DNA from: Hohaiivirga sp031546825 | GTDB taxonomy: Bacteria > Pseudomonadota > Alphaproteobacteria > Rhizobiales > Beijerinckiaceae | Length of the DNA stretch: 64,000 nucleotides | Direction: 5' to 3' | Assembly: GCA_031546825.1 (NCBI GenBank) | Contig: JAVBJU010000001.1 | Span: 65,116 to 129,115 of the forward strand | Shown: positions 1 through 9,761 of the stretch, in pieces | How positions within the stretch are numbered: the stretch's first letter is position 1 | How the letters are laid out: every line of letters starts with the position of its first letter | The notes under the pieces: generated by a model | The model's input: the letters and a program-made list of their open reading frames with translations, nothing else | Told to the model about the DNA's origin: nothing | Database searches by the model: none | Translations under genes and position numbers: made by a program

Positions 1-562
1 CTTCGACGCGATTATAGAGGTCGATCACGTCGATGTTGCGCATGCGGATGCAGCCGGACGATACGGCCTGACCGATTTTCTCCGGCTCATTGGTGCCGTG
101 GATGCGATAGAGCGTGTCACGGTTGCCTTCGTAGAGATACAGCGCGCGGGCACCGAGCGGATTTTCAGGCCCACCGACGGCGGCACGCACATGCGGCCAG
201 CGCTTTTTCATCGCGGCGGGCGGATTCCAGCTCGGCCACTCGGCCTTACGGGCGATACGCGCGGTGCCGCTCCACCCAAAGGCCTCATCGCCAACCGTCA
301 CGCCGTAGCGGATGGCCTTGCCATCGGGCAACACGAGAAACAGCATCCGTTCTTTGGTATCAACCACAATGGTGCCAGGCTGTTCGCCAGTCGGGTCCTT
401 AACCTGCCAGCGTTCATACATTGGCTCATCCAAGCCTTTGGGAACAGCAGCCATCCATTCGGTATCGCGCTGCGACACCTTTGGCTCAGGAACACCACTA
501 AAATTGCTGCAGCCGGACAGAATAACAGCAGCGGCAATCACGCCGACAGCACTCACGCGCAT
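1..562 (-). CDS. L,D-transpeptidase (YkuD family) lipoprotein, 3' end cut by the window
   Basis: Reading the minus strand from the ATG at 562 gives at least 187 residues and runs off the left edge. The N-terminus is a lipoprotein signal with lipobox LSGC, so the protein should be anchored in the envelope. The rest is the YkuD fold with the diagnostic segment HGTNEPEKIG followed by SSGCIRM, giving the conserved His and the catalytic Cys. These enzymes make 3-3 cross-links in peptidoglycan or attach proteins to it; the exact reaction cannot be told from sequence. Only the last residues are missing. The start is well placed because the lipoprotein signal begins directly at it. Confidence 0.9.
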   Translation of the reverse strand, partial: MRVSAVGVIAAAVILSGCSNFSGVPEPKVSQRDTEWMAAVPKGLDEPMYERWQVKDPTGEQPGTIVVDTKERMLFLVLPDGKAIRYGVTVGDEAFGWSGTARIARKAEWPSWNPPAAMKKRWPHVRAAVGGPENPLGARALYLYEGNRDTLYRIHGTNEPEKIGQAVSSGCIRMRNIDVIDLYNRVE

Positions 563-795
563 TAGACCAAATCCTCAATATACCCCGGATGGCTTGTCTG
601 ATTATGGTTAACAACCGGTAAAAACAAGCTGCCTCCGTTTAACCTGTCCATTTATGGACTCAAACGGAGATAATGGAAACGCCGCTCATATCGACCGTAA
701 AAATGTATCATTGTCGTGAGGTGTGTTCTTTTTGCCATAGCTCAAAGAGAAGACATCCACGCGACGCGGTCCGAAACTTTGGGAAATGGGGACTG

Positions 796-1725
796 ATGGC
801 GACGCTTTTTATCTCGCATTCTTCGGCTCTGGACCACGAAACACCGCCCGGTCACCCGGAACGCGCCGACCGCATTCGCGTTATCGAGCGCGGGTTGGAG
901 CGCAGCCATTTCGACCGCCTGATTCGCGAGCAGGCGGTTATCGCAACGCCCGATAGTCTGACCCACACCCACCCTCTCTCTTACATCCTTGACCTTGCCG
1001 CCGCCTCGGCGGGAACGGGTGATGTGGCGCATGACGCCGATATCACCGTCTATCCCGGTACCTATAAAGCCGCACTCCATGGCGCGGGCGCGGCCATTCA
1101 GGCTGTCAATGAGGTTATGGCCGGGAACGCCACCAACAGTTTTGTTGCCATGCGTCCGCCCGGACACCATGCGGAAACGCAACGGGCGATGGGTTTCTGC
1201 TTCTTCAACAATGCCGCCGTCGCCGCTCGTCACGCCCAAAAGGTATTTGGCGCAGAACGGGTTGCCATCTTCGATTTTGACGTGCACCACGGCAATGGCA
1301 CCCAGCAGATTTTCTGGGATGACCCGAGCGTTCTTTACTGCTCGACCCATGTGCAGTCGCTTTATCCGTATACCGGCGACCTTAGCGAAACCGGAGCGCA
1401 CGGCACCATCGTCAACGCTCCGCTCCCAGAGGGCGATGATGGCCGCTTTTTTCGCATCGCAATGGAAGAGGTGATTTTGCCGCGCATCGACGCCTTTGCG
1501 CCGGATCTCATCGTGTTGTCGGCTGGCTTCGACGCCCATTGGCACGACCCCATCGGCACCCTTAATCTGGTTGAAGCCGATTTTTCCTGGATAACCCGCC
1601 AGGTGATGGAGCTTGCCGCCCGCCGTTGTAACAGCCGCATCGTCTCGCTGCTGGAGGGCGGATATGACTTGCAGGCATTATCGCGCAGCGTTGCCATGCA
1701 TGTGGACGCACTGATGGAAGGATGA
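796..1725 (+). CDS. Histone deacetylase family protein (acetylpolyamine amidohydrolase / acetoin-utilization type)
   Basis: 309 residues of the arginase/deacetylase fold. Visible family signatures are HPERADRI near the N-terminus, RPPGHHAE with the catalytic His pair, GFCFFNNAAVAA, the zinc site DFDVHHGNGTQ, LSAGFDAH and LLEGGYDL. Bacterial members remove acetyl groups from lysines, polyamines or small amides; the substrate cannot be assigned here. A longer reading from 673 is open and has a GGAG before it, but homologues typically begin at MATLFISH, which follows a GGGG at 796, so I use 796. It stands alone, with no operon partner. Confidence 0.9.
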   Translation: MATLFISHSSALDHETPPGHPERADRIRVIERGLERSHFDRLIREQAVIATPDSLTHTHPLSYILDLAAASAGTGDVAHDADITVYPGTYKAALHGAGAAIQAVNEVMAGNATNSFVAMRPPGHHAETQRAMGFCFFNNAAVAARHAQKVFGAERVAIFDFDVHHGNGTQQIFWDDPSVLYCSTHVQSLYPYTGDLSETGAHGTIVNAPLPEGDDGRFFRIAMEEVILPRIDAFAPDLIVLSAGFDAHWHDPIGTLNLVEADFSWITRQVMELAARRCNSRIVSLLEGGYDLQALSRSVAMHVDALMEG

Positions 1726-1989
1726 AACGGGTGCAGGCCGCGCCGTGTTTTTTGCGCTAGATCATCCTGCGCCAATCTGTCACACCCGCGACAAATCTCC
1801 ACGGGGCGGCTTATGAAAAGAAAAAAGCTCCAGAAAACAACTGAAATATTAGACAGTTCGCCGCTTGTTCTGATTGAAATGGCAAATTTTTCCGTAAGAA
1901 TTTTCGCTTTTTGTAATTATTCTTAGCTGGCCTTGTCCGGATGGCCTCGCTACCGTCAAACTCGAAGCAAAATAACCACGAGTGACGCC

Positions 1990-3615
1990 ATGGCCAATTC
2001 CCTTTCTCGTGACATGACTCTGCCCCCGGACCTCACAGCCAAAAAAGGCACAGGTCCGGCCAGAAGCAAGTTCCCGGTCTATGTGAACACCCTCCCGCCG
2101 TGCAATCACGCCTGCCCCACGGGTTCCAACATCCAGGCATGGCTCGCTCTGGCGCAGGAAAAGCGTTACGAGGAAGCGTTTCAGGAACTGATCAAGAACA
2201 ACCCGATGCCTGCCATTCATGGCCGCGTCTGCTATCACCCCTGTGAAGACGCCTGTAATCGTGGCTCGGTCGATGGCTCTGTATCCATCCATGCGGTTGA
2301 GCGCTTTCTCGGCGATCAGGCCATCGCCAATGGCTGGCGCGTTCGCAACGAAGCCAAGCCCTCGGGCAAGCGTGTTCTGGTTGTCGGCGCAGGCCCCTCG
2401 GGTCTTGCCGCCGCGTATTATCTGCGCCTGATGGGTCACGATGTGGAAATCCGCGAAACCGGCCCGGTCGCTGGCGGCATGATGCGCTTTGGCATTCCGG
2501 CTTATCGCCTGCCCCGCACCATCCTGGACGCGGAAATCCGTCGCATTCAGGACCTTGGTGTCAAGATCGTTCTCAATACCCGCGTTGACGATCTGATTGC
2601 GGCTAAACTCTCCGGTAATTTCGATGCAGTGTTCATCGCCATCGGTGCCCACGTGGCAAATGGTGTTGATATTCCTTCCGACGACCCCGGCGTGGTGGTC
2701 GATGCGGTTTCCTATCTGCGCGCTAACGAGTTGGGCGAGTGCCCCAAGCTCGGCAAGCGCGTTGCGGTCTATGGCGGTGGCAACACGGCGATGGACGCGG
2801 CCCGTACCGCACGCCGCCATGGTTCGGATGTCACCGTGGTTTATCGGCGTGACCGCGCCAATATGCCTGCCCATGATTTTGAATGCGTTGAAGCAATGGA
2901 GGAAGGCGTCGCCTTCCAATGGCTGCGTACCATCAATCAGATCGACGGCAAGGTCATGACGATCGAGAAGATGGAGCTCGACGAAAATAACCGCCCCCAG
3001 CCAACCGGCGTGTTCGAGAAGCTCGAAGCAGATTCGCTCATTCTGGCTCTGGGCCAGACCACCGATACGCTGGTCACCATCGGTATTCCCGGCATTGAGG
3101 CGAAGCCCGATGGCACGGTGATCGTTAACGAAAATATGATGACCGGCCATGCTGGCATCTTCGCCGGTGGCGACATGGTGCCTTCCGCCCGCACCGTCAC
3201 CACGGCAGTTGGCCATGGCAAGCACGCCGCGCGTCATATCGATGCGTGGCTGCACCGCCGCAGCTACAACCACGAGCGCAAGGAACCGCGCGTCCATTAC
3301 GATCAACTGCACCTCTGGTACAAAACCGATGCTCACCAGAGCGCCCAGCCGCAGATCACGACCGCCAAACGCACCTCCGGTTTCGAGGAAGTGGTGGGTG
3401 GCCTGAGTGAACAGGAAGCCTATTTCGAAGCCCGCCGCTGCTACTCCTGCGGCAACTGCTTTGAATGCAATGGCTGCTACGGCGCTTGCCCCCACGGCGC
3501 CATCATCCGGCTTGGCAAAGGCCGCGGCTACAAGGTTGATTACGACAAATGCACCGGTTGCGAGGCCTGCGTGGACCAATGTCCGTGCCACGCCCTCGAA
3601 ATGGTTGCCAACTGA
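1990..3615 (+). CDS. NAD(P)-binding Fe-S oxidoreductase, glutamate-synthase beta-subunit type
   Basis: 541 residues. Order of parts: an N-terminal cysteine-rich Fe-S domain (CNHACPTGSNIQAW, then CYHPCEDACNRG), an FAD-binding Rossmann motif (VVGAGPSGLAAAYYLR), a second NAD(P)-binding Rossmann motif (YGGGNTAMDAARTARR), and two C-terminal 4Fe-4S motifs (CGNCFECNGCYGACP and CTGCEACVDQCP). The family moves electrons between NAD(P)H and Fe-S partners. It ends 17 bp before the pyruvate:ferredoxin oxidoreductase gene, so it probably exchanges electrons with that enzyme or its ferredoxin. The start at 1990 gives the family-typical N-terminus; 2014 is a possible alternative. Confidence 0.88.
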   Translation: MANSLSRDMTLPPDLTAKKGTGPARSKFPVYVNTLPPCNHACPTGSNIQAWLALAQEKRYEEAFQELIKNNPMPAIHGRVCYHPCEDACNRGSVDGSVSIHAVERFLGDQAIANGWRVRNEAKPSGKRVLVVGAGPSGLAAAYYLRLMGHDVEIRETGPVAGGMMRFGIPAYRLPRTILDAEIRRIQDLGVKIVLNTRVDDLIAAKLSGNFDAVFIAIGAHVANGVDIPSDDPGVVVDAVSYLRANELGECPKLGKRVAVYGGGNTAMDAARTARRHGSDVTVVYRRDRANMPAHDFECVEAMEEGVAFQWLRTINQIDGKVMTIEKMELDENNRPQPTGVFEKLEADSLILALGQTTDTLVTIGIPGIEAKPDGTVIVNENMMTGHAGIFAGGDMVPSARTVTTAVGHGKHAARHIDAWLHRRSYNHERKEPRVHYDQLHLWYKTDAHQSAQPQITTAKRTSGFEEVVGGLSEQEAYFEARRCYSCGNCFECNGCYGACPHGAIIRLGKGRGYKVDYDKCTGCEACVDQCPCHALEMVAN

Positions 3616-3632
3616 GACGCGAGGACGACAAG

Positions 3633-6600
3633 ATGAATAACAACTTGCGTAAAATGATCACCTGCGACGGCAACGAAGCAACCGCTCGCATCGCGTTCAA
3701 GGTTTCCGAAGTCTGCGCCATTTTCCCGATCACGCCATCCTCAACGATGGCGGAACTCGCCGATGAATGGGCCGCAGCCGGTAAAAAGAACCTCTGGAAC
3801 TCCTCGCCGCTCATTGTCTCGATGCAGAGCGAAGGTGGCGCGGCTGGCGCGCTCCATGGCTCACTGCAGAGCGGCGCGTTAACGACCACCTTCACGGCGT
3901 CGCAAGGCCTGATGCTGATGCTGCCCAATATGTACAAGATCTCCGGCGAATTACTGCCGACGGTCTTCCACGTTGCGGCCCGCTCGTTGGCCGCCCAAGG
4001 GCTGTCAATCTTCGGCGACCACCAGGATGTGATGGCGGCGCGCTTCACCGGCTTCGCCCAGCTTGCCTCCTCAGGGGTGCAGGAAGCTCACGACATGGCG
4101 CTGATTGCCCATGCCGCCACGCTGCATTCGCGCGTACCCTTCATCCATTTCTTCGATGGCTTCCGCACCTCGCACGAGGTCAACAAGATGGAAGAGATCG
4201 AAGACAGCGTTATCCGCACACTGATCCCGGATAATCTGGTGCGCGCACATCGTGAGCGCGCCTTGCGCCCTGATAATCCGTTCATCCGTGGCACCGCGCA
4301 GAACCCGGACGTTTATTTCCAGGGCCGCGAGACGGTAAATCCGTTTTATGCCAAGGTTCCCGGCATCGTTCAGGGCGAACTCGACAAGTTCGCCAAACTC
4401 ACCGGACGTCATTATCGGCTGTTCGATTATTACGGTGCACCCGATGCCGAGCGTGTGGTTATCGCCATGGGCTCCGGTGTTGAGACACTGGAAAGCGTTG
4501 CCAATCATCTTCACAAGAAGTTTGGTGAAAAAGTCGGCGTCATCCAGGTTCGGCTCTATCGCCCGCTTTCAGCCGAGCATCTGCTCGCCGCTCTGCCTAA
4601 GACCGTCAAGCGCATCGCCGTGCTCGACCGGACCAAAGAAGCTGGCTCGAACGGTGAGCCGCTGTTCCAAGATATCCTGACCGCCCTGTTCGACAGTCAG
4701 GACAAGCTCGGCGGGATGCCGCGCATCATCGGCGGACGCTACGGCCTGTCCAGCAAGGAGTTCACTCCGGCGATGGCTAAGGCGGTTTTCGACGAGTTGA
4801 AGGCTGAAAAGCCCAAGACCCGCTTCACCGTTGGCATCAACGACGACGTGTCGCATCTCAGCCTCGACTACGATCCGTCCTATTTCATTGATACAACCGG
4901 CAACACCACCGCCATGTTCTACGGACTCGGCTCGGACGGCACGGTCGGCGCCAACAAGAACACCATCAAGATCATCGGTGAAGATCCAACCTTCTTCGCG
5001 CAGGGCTATTTCGTCTACGACTCGAAGAAATCCGGTTCGCAGACAGTATCGCATCTGCGGTTCGGTCCGAACCCGATCAAAATGCCGTATCTCATCCACA
5101 AAGCCGACTTCGTTGCCTGCCACACCGACACCTTCCTCGACACCACGGAAATGCTGGGCAATGTGAAACCGGGCGGGACCTTCCTGCTCAACACGGCCCA
5201 CGGCCCCGAAGAAATCTGGGAGCATCTGCCCCACAACCTGCAGAAGAGCCTCATCGAAAAGAAGATGAAGTTTTATGTGATCGATGCCTATTCGGTGGCC
5301 AAGGACACCGGCATGGGGCGGCGCATCAACACCATCATGCAGGCCTGTTTCTTCGCGCTTTCCGACGTGATGCCGCGCGAAGCCGCCATTGCCAAGATCA
5401 AGAAGGCCATTGAGAAGACCTATTCCCGCAAGGGGCCAGACGTCGTTCGCAAGAACTTCGCTGCCATCGACCACACCCTGTCGCATCTCTACGAGGTGAA
5501 GATTCCGGCGAAGGTCACGGCAGCCGAGAAGGCGAAAATGGTCATCCCAGCCCATGCGCCCGAATTCGTGCGCTCGGTGACGGCAGCCATGATCACCGGC
5601 CAGGGCGACAGCCTGCCGGTCTCCATGATGCCGGTGGACGGCACCTACCCCTCTGGCACCACCAAATGGGAAAAGCGCAACATCGCGCAAAATATCCCGA
5701 TCTGGGATAAAGCTCTGTGCATCCAGTGCGGCAATTGCAGCTTCGTCTGCCCCCACGCCGCCATCCGCGCCAAGTTCTACGACAAGTCGTTGCTGGAAAA
5801 AGCGCCGGAGGGCTTCAAGGCCAGCCGCATCACCGCGCGCGGCTTCCCCGAGGCACGCTATACGCTCCAGGTTTACCCGGAGGATTGCACCGGGTGCACC
5901 CTCTGCGTCGATGCGTGCCCGATGACGGACGAGCATGATCCGGCCCACAAGGCCATCAATATGGAGCCCAAAACTCCGCACCTTGAGCGCGAGAAGAAAA
6001 GCCTCGAATTTTTTGAGAGCCTTCCCTACAACGACCGCGCCCGTATCGACTTCTCGACGGTCCGTGGCGCGCAGTTCCTGGAACCGCTGTTTGAGTTCTC
6101 CGGGGCCTGCTCCGGTTGCGGCGAGACGCCTTATCTCAAGCTCGTCACCCAGTTGTTCGGCGACCGCCTGATGGTGGCCAATGCCACCGGCTGTTCCTCG
6201 ATCTATGGCGGCAACTTGCCGACGACGCCGTGGAGCAAGAACGCCAATGGCCGTGGTCCGGCTTGGGCGAACTCGCTGTTTGAAGACAACGCCGAGTTCG
6301 GCCTGGGCTTCCGACTGGCCGCCATCAAACACCACGAACAGGCGGTTCAACTGCTCACCGAGATGAAGGACAAAATCGACCCCAATCTGGTCGAAAAGAT
6401 CCTGAGCGAGCCGCAGAAGACCGAAACCCAGGTTCAAGAGCAGATTCAGCGGGTTGAAGCGCTGAAGAAGCAACTCCACAAAATCGGTGGCGAAACCGCC
6501 AAAAACCTGGAATCGATCGCTGATCAGTTGATCCGCCGTTCGATCTGGATCGTCGGCGGTGACGGCTGGGCCTATGATATCGGCTCCTCCGGCCTTGACC

Positions 6601-7214
6601 ACGTTCTGGCTTCCGGTGCCGACGTCAACGTGCTGGTGATGGATACCGAAGTCTATTCCAACACCGGCGGGCAGATGTCGAAATCGACCCCGCTCGGTGC
6701 CATCGCCAAGTTCGCGGCTTCCGGCAAGCGCGCGATCAAGAAGGACGTCGCTTTGCAGGCCATCGCCTATGGCAATGTCTATGTGGCCCGCATCGCTTAC
6801 GGCGCGGACCCGCAGCAGGCGTTGTTGGCGATGCGTGAAGCAGAGGCTTATCCCGGCCCCTCAATCATCATCGCCTACAGCCACTGCATCGCCCATGGCA
6901 TCGACATGGAGCACGGGCTGACCCAGCAACAACTGGCGGTGAAGTCGGGCCACTGGCCGCTGATGCGGTACAATCCGGAACTGCGCACGGTGGGGCAGAA
7001 CCCGTTCTCCCTCGACAGCTTGCGCCCGAGCATCCCGCTCTCCGAGTACCGCTATAACGAGATGCGCTATCAGGCGCTCAAGCGGCAAAACCCGGAAGGC
7101 GCTGCGCGCGTAATGATCGAAGCCGAGAACGTGACCAAATACAAATGGGGCATCTACGAAGAGATGGCGACGCGCACAGCAGCGCATTTTGTGCCCGAAA
7201 CCACATTTGAATGA
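3633..7214 (+). CDS. nifJ: Pyruvate:ferredoxin (flavodoxin) oxidoreductase, single-chain NifJ type
   Basis: 1193 residues, the full length of the fused homodimeric enzyme. It converts pyruvate and CoA to acetyl-CoA and CO2 while reducing ferredoxin or flavodoxin. The N-terminal part has the substrate/TPP pyrimidine segment (FPITPSSTMAELADEW). Two 4Fe-4S motifs start near residues 696 (CIQCGNC) and 752 (CTGCTLC). The proximal cluster ligand CSGCGETPY begins near 826 and the TPP/Mg motif GDGWAYDIG near 977, followed by DTEVYSNTGGQMSKSTP. The start has GAGG twelve bases upstream. It forms an operon with the preceding oxidoreductase, suggesting anaerobic or low-oxygen use of pyruvate. It could accept other 2-oxoacids. 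Confidence 0.95.
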   Translation: MNNNLRKMITCDGNEATARIAFKVSEVCAIFPITPSSTMAELADEWAAAGKKNLWNSSPLIVSMQSEGGAAGALHGSLQSGALTTTFTASQGLMLMLPNMYKISGELLPTVFHVAARSLAAQGLSIFGDHQDVMAARFTGFAQLASSGVQEAHDMALIAHAATLHSRVPFIHFFDGFRTSHEVNKMEEIEDSVIRTLIPDNLVRAHRERALRPDNPFIRGTAQNPDVYFQGRETVNPFYAKVPGIVQGELDKFAKLTGRHYRLFDYYGAPDAERVVIAMGSGVETLESVANHLHKKFGEKVGVIQVRLYRPLSAEHLLAALPKTVKRIAVLDRTKEAGSNGEPLFQDILTALFDSQDKLGGMPRIIGGRYGLSSKEFTPAMAKAVFDELKAEKPKTRFTVGINDDVSHLSLDYDPSYFIDTTGNTTAMFYGLGSDGTVGANKNTIKIIGEDPTFFAQGYFVYDSKKSGSQTVSHLRFGPNPIKMPYLIHKADFVACHTDTFLDTTEMLGNVKPGGTFLLNTAHGPEEIWEHLPHNLQKSLIEKKMKFYVIDAYSVAKDTGMGRRINTIMQACFFALSDVMPREAAIAKIKKAIEKTYSRKGPDVVRKNFAAIDHTLSHLYEVKIPAKVTAAEKAKMVIPAHAPEFVRSVTAAMITGQGDSLPVSMMPVDGTYPSGTTKWEKRNIAQNIPIWDKALCIQCGNCSFVCPHAAIRAKFYDKSLLEKAPEGFKASRITARGFPEARYTLQVYPEDCTGCTLCVDACPMTDEHDPAHKAINMEPKTPHLEREKKSLEFFESLPYNDRARIDFSTVRGAQFLEPLFEFSGACSGCGETPYLKLVTQLFGDRLMVANATGCSSIYGGNLPTTPWSKNANGRGPAWANSLFEDNAEFGLGFRLAAIKHHEQAVQLLTEMKDKIDPNLVEKILSEPQKTETQVQEQIQRVEALKKQLHKIGGETAKNLESIADQLIRRSIWIVGGDGWAYDIGSSGLDHVLASGADVNVLVMDTEVYSNTGGQMSKSTPLGAIAKFAASGKRAIKKDVALQAIAYGNVYVARIAYGADPQQALLAMREAEAYPGPSIIIAYSHCIAHGIDMEHGLTQQQLAVKSGHWPLMRYNPELRTVGQNPFSLDSLRPSIPLSEYRYNEMRYQALKRQNPEGAARVMIEAENVTKYKWGIYEEMATRTAAHFVPETTFE

Positions 7215-7223
7215 GATGAGGCA

Positions 7224-7250
7224 GGGGGGCAAAAGCCCCCCTTTCCTTTT
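7224..7250 (+). terminator. Rho-independent terminator after nifJ
   Basis: A perfect 7-bp GC stem (GGGGGGC / GCCCCCC) with an AAAA loop, followed by TTTCCTTTT. It sits 9 bp after the nifJ stop and separates it from the dms genes. Confidence 0.85.
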
Positions 7251-7380
7251 GCAGACGTTGCAGCGCTGGCGGGCCAGCCCGCGCAACATTATGTCGCAGT
7301 GAAATTTCAATGATTTCAAAGAACTCACTTTCAAACCAGTCTAAACTACGACTTTCGTAGGGCAGCCGAGAGGGGTGAAA

Positions 7381-9750
7381 ATGGGCAAGGACAATGGCGC
7401 GCGGAGTTCCGCTTCGCTGACGGCATCGCGTCGGGCATTTCTGGCGGGTGGCGGCTTGGCCGGGCTTTCGCTTTTCGCTGGCGGGATGTTCAAACCCCTT
7501 GCGGCCCGTGCAGCCGATGGCGCCGAGCGCATCGTCCAGACCTGCTCCACCTTCGATTGCGGCGGCAAGTGCTCGATCAAGGCGCATATAAAGGATGGCG
7601 TTCTCAAACGCATCAGCACCCGCCTCGACAGCGAACTCAACCCCGATATGCCGATCATGCGTGCCTGTGTGCGCGGTCGCGGCTACCGGCGCTTCATCAA
7701 TAACCCCGACCGTCTCAAATATCCGATGAAGCGCGTTGGCAAGCGCGGCGAAGGCAAGTTCGAACGCATCTCATGGGATGAAGCCACCACCATCATCGCC
7801 CGCGAGTGGAAGCGCATTGGCGATAAATATGGCCCGGCCTCCCGCTTCTGCCACGTCAACACCGCCGAGACCGGCGGCCCGTTCTCGACGGACGCCATGG
7901 CCAAGCGCCTCCTCAGCCTCAGCGGCGGTTATCTCGAATATTATCACTCGGTCAGCATGGGCAATACCGGTGCGGCAACGCCCTATACCTATGGCGTGGC
8001 AGGCAGCGGTTCGAGCATCGACACCCTGCTGGAGAGCAAGTTGATCGTATTGTGGGGCCACAACCCGACCGAAACCATCTTCGGCCACAGCAACCATTAC
8101 TATCAGGAAGCCAAACGGCGCGGCATCAAGTTCATTGTCGTTGATCCGCGCTACTCCGATACGGTCGCTGCCTATGCCGACCAGTGGATTCCGCTACTGC
8201 CAACCACCGATAACGCCCTGATGGACGCGATGGCTTACGTCATCGTTTCCGAAAACCTGCACGACAAAGCCTTCCTCGACAAATATTGTGTTGGCTTCGA
8301 TGAAGAGCACATGCCTGCCGGGGTGCCGCAGGGGGAATCTGTTGTTTCCTACCTGTTTGGCAAAAAGGACGGTATCGCCAAGACGCCAGAATGGGCGGAG
8401 AAAATCTGCCGCGTCCCCGCCAATGTCATCCGTCAGTTTGCCCGCGACTACGCCACGGCGAAGCCCGCTGCGCTTATCCAGGGCTGGGGCCCGCAACGCC
8501 ACGGCTGTGGCGAGCGCACGGCGCGCGGCGGCACATTGCTCGCCAGCCTCACCGGCAATGTCGGCAAAAAGGGCGGCTGGGCCTCGGGCTACGGCGGCAT
8601 CGGCAATCGCAAATTCCCCTCGTTCCCCGATGAAGTCGCCAATCCGATCAAGACCAAAATCTCGGTCATGAACTGGATGCAAGCCGTTGAGGACAGCACG
8701 AAGGTTACGCCGAAGATCGGCCTCAAGGGTGGTGAGAAGCTGGATGCCAACATCAAGATGATGCTGTGCACCGCCGGCAACTACCTCACCAGCCAGAACC
8801 CCGATGTCAACGCGGCGGCAAAGCTCCTGTCGGATGAGAGCAAGGTTGAGTTCATTCTGTGCAATGACCTCTACATGACCCCAAGCGCCAAATACGCCGA
8901 CCTCGTTCTACCCGCCACCTCCTTTATGGAACGCTGGAACCTTGGGGAGACCTGGGGCACCGGCAATTACATCATCCTGTCTGAGAAACTGATCGAACCG
9001 CTCTATGAAGCGCGCACCGGCTATGACTGGCTCACTGAAGTTGCCCGCAAGCTCGGCCTCGAAAAGCAGTTCACGCTGGGTCGCAGCGAAAGGGACTGGG
9101 TTTCGGCCATCCTCGACGAGACGCGCAAGCAATTGCCGAATGAGGGCATCCCGACCTTCGATGAACTGATGAAAAGCCGCGTCCACTACTTCAAGAACTC
9201 GACCAATTACGTTGCGTTCCAGAAGGAGATCGAAGACCCGGCGAACAACAAGTTCAAGACACCTTCCGGCAAAATCGAGCTGTTCTCCCAACGCCTTTAC
9301 GACATGAAAAACCCGGAAATACCGGCCATTCCGCATTATGTCGCCTCATGGGAGGGGCCGGAAGATCCGCTCACCAAGAAATTCCCGCTCCAGCTCATCA
9401 CCTGGAAGGGCAAGAACCGGGCAAACTCCACCTTCCATGAAAACCCGTGGGAGCAAGCGGTGCAACCGCAGCAATTGTGGATTAACCCCATGGACGCCGA
9501 CCGTCGCGGTTTGAAAAAGGGCGACAAGGTGCGCGTTTTCAATGACCGCGGCATCACCGAAATCGGCATCGATATCACGCCCCGCATCGTTCCTGGCGTG
9601 GTGGCGCTGCAAAGCGCCGCCTGGTGGAAACCGGGGCCGGACGGCATCGACCGGAACGGCTGTGCAAACGTGCTGTCTTCAACCCGGCGCACACCGCTCG
9701 CCAATGGCAATTCCCACCAGACCATGCTGGTCGAAGTGAAGAAAGCGTGA
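7381..9750 (+). CDS. dmsA: DMSO reductase family molybdopterin oxidoreductase, catalytic subunit A
   Basis: 789 residues with a twin-arginine signal (SRRAFLAGGGLAG), so it is exported folded. After cleavage comes an Fe-S-binding Cys cluster (CSTFDCGGKC, then a fourth Cys in RACVRGRG), followed by DRLKYPMKRVG as in DmsA. Aligning by eye with E. coli DmsA places a serine near residue 192 (in YHSVSMGN) where DmsA has its molybdenum ligand, so the Ser-ligated class is likely. The C-terminal molybdopterin-binding domain is complete. The ATG at 7381 follows AGAGGGG; a GTG at 7375 is less well spaced. Substrate could be DMSO or another S- or N-oxide. Confidence 0.88.
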   Translation: MGKDNGARSSASLTASRRAFLAGGGLAGLSLFAGGMFKPLAARAADGAERIVQTCSTFDCGGKCSIKAHIKDGVLKRISTRLDSELNPDMPIMRACVRGRGYRRFINNPDRLKYPMKRVGKRGEGKFERISWDEATTIIAREWKRIGDKYGPASRFCHVNTAETGGPFSTDAMAKRLLSLSGGYLEYYHSVSMGNTGAATPYTYGVAGSGSSIDTLLESKLIVLWGHNPTETIFGHSNHYYQEAKRRGIKFIVVDPRYSDTVAAYADQWIPLLPTTDNALMDAMAYVIVSENLHDKAFLDKYCVGFDEEHMPAGVPQGESVVSYLFGKKDGIAKTPEWAEKICRVPANVIRQFARDYATAKPAALIQGWGPQRHGCGERTARGGTLLASLTGNVGKKGGWASGYGGIGNRKFPSFPDEVANPIKTKISVMNWMQAVEDSTKVTPKIGLKGGEKLDANIKMMLCTAGNYLTSQNPDVNAAAKLLSDESKVEFILCNDLYMTPSAKYADLVLPATSFMERWNLGETWGTGNYIILSEKLIEPLYEARTGYDWLTEVARKLGLEKQFTLGRSERDWVSAILDETRKQLPNEGIPTFDELMKSRVHYFKNSTNYVAFQKEIEDPANNKFKTPSGKIELFSQRLYDMKNPEIPAIPHYVASWEGPEDPLTKKFPLQLITWKGKNRANSTFHENPWEQAVQPQQLWINPMDADRRGLKKGDKVRVFNDRGITEIGIDITPRIVPGVVALQSAAWWKPGPDGIDRNGCANVLSSTRRTPLANGNSHQTMLVEVKKA

Positions 9751-9761
9751 GGGCTCGCATC

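Noticed and set aside
98..611. Plus-strand open frames of 155 and 99 codons
   Set aside because: Antisense shadows of the L,D-transpeptidase, whose lipobox and catalytic motifs are clear on the minus strand.
673..795. Upstream extension of the deacetylase gene
   Set aside because: Open and preceded by GGAG, but the sequence is Cys/Arg-rich and unlike family N-termini; ATG 796 fits homologues.
1849..3591. 580-codon minus-strand open frame
   Set aside because: Fully antisense to the Fe-S oxidoreductase gene; its composition and lack of domains show it is a by-product of GC-rich codon use.
4569..6602. 677-codon minus-strand open frame
   Set aside because: Antisense to nifJ; no recognisable motif.
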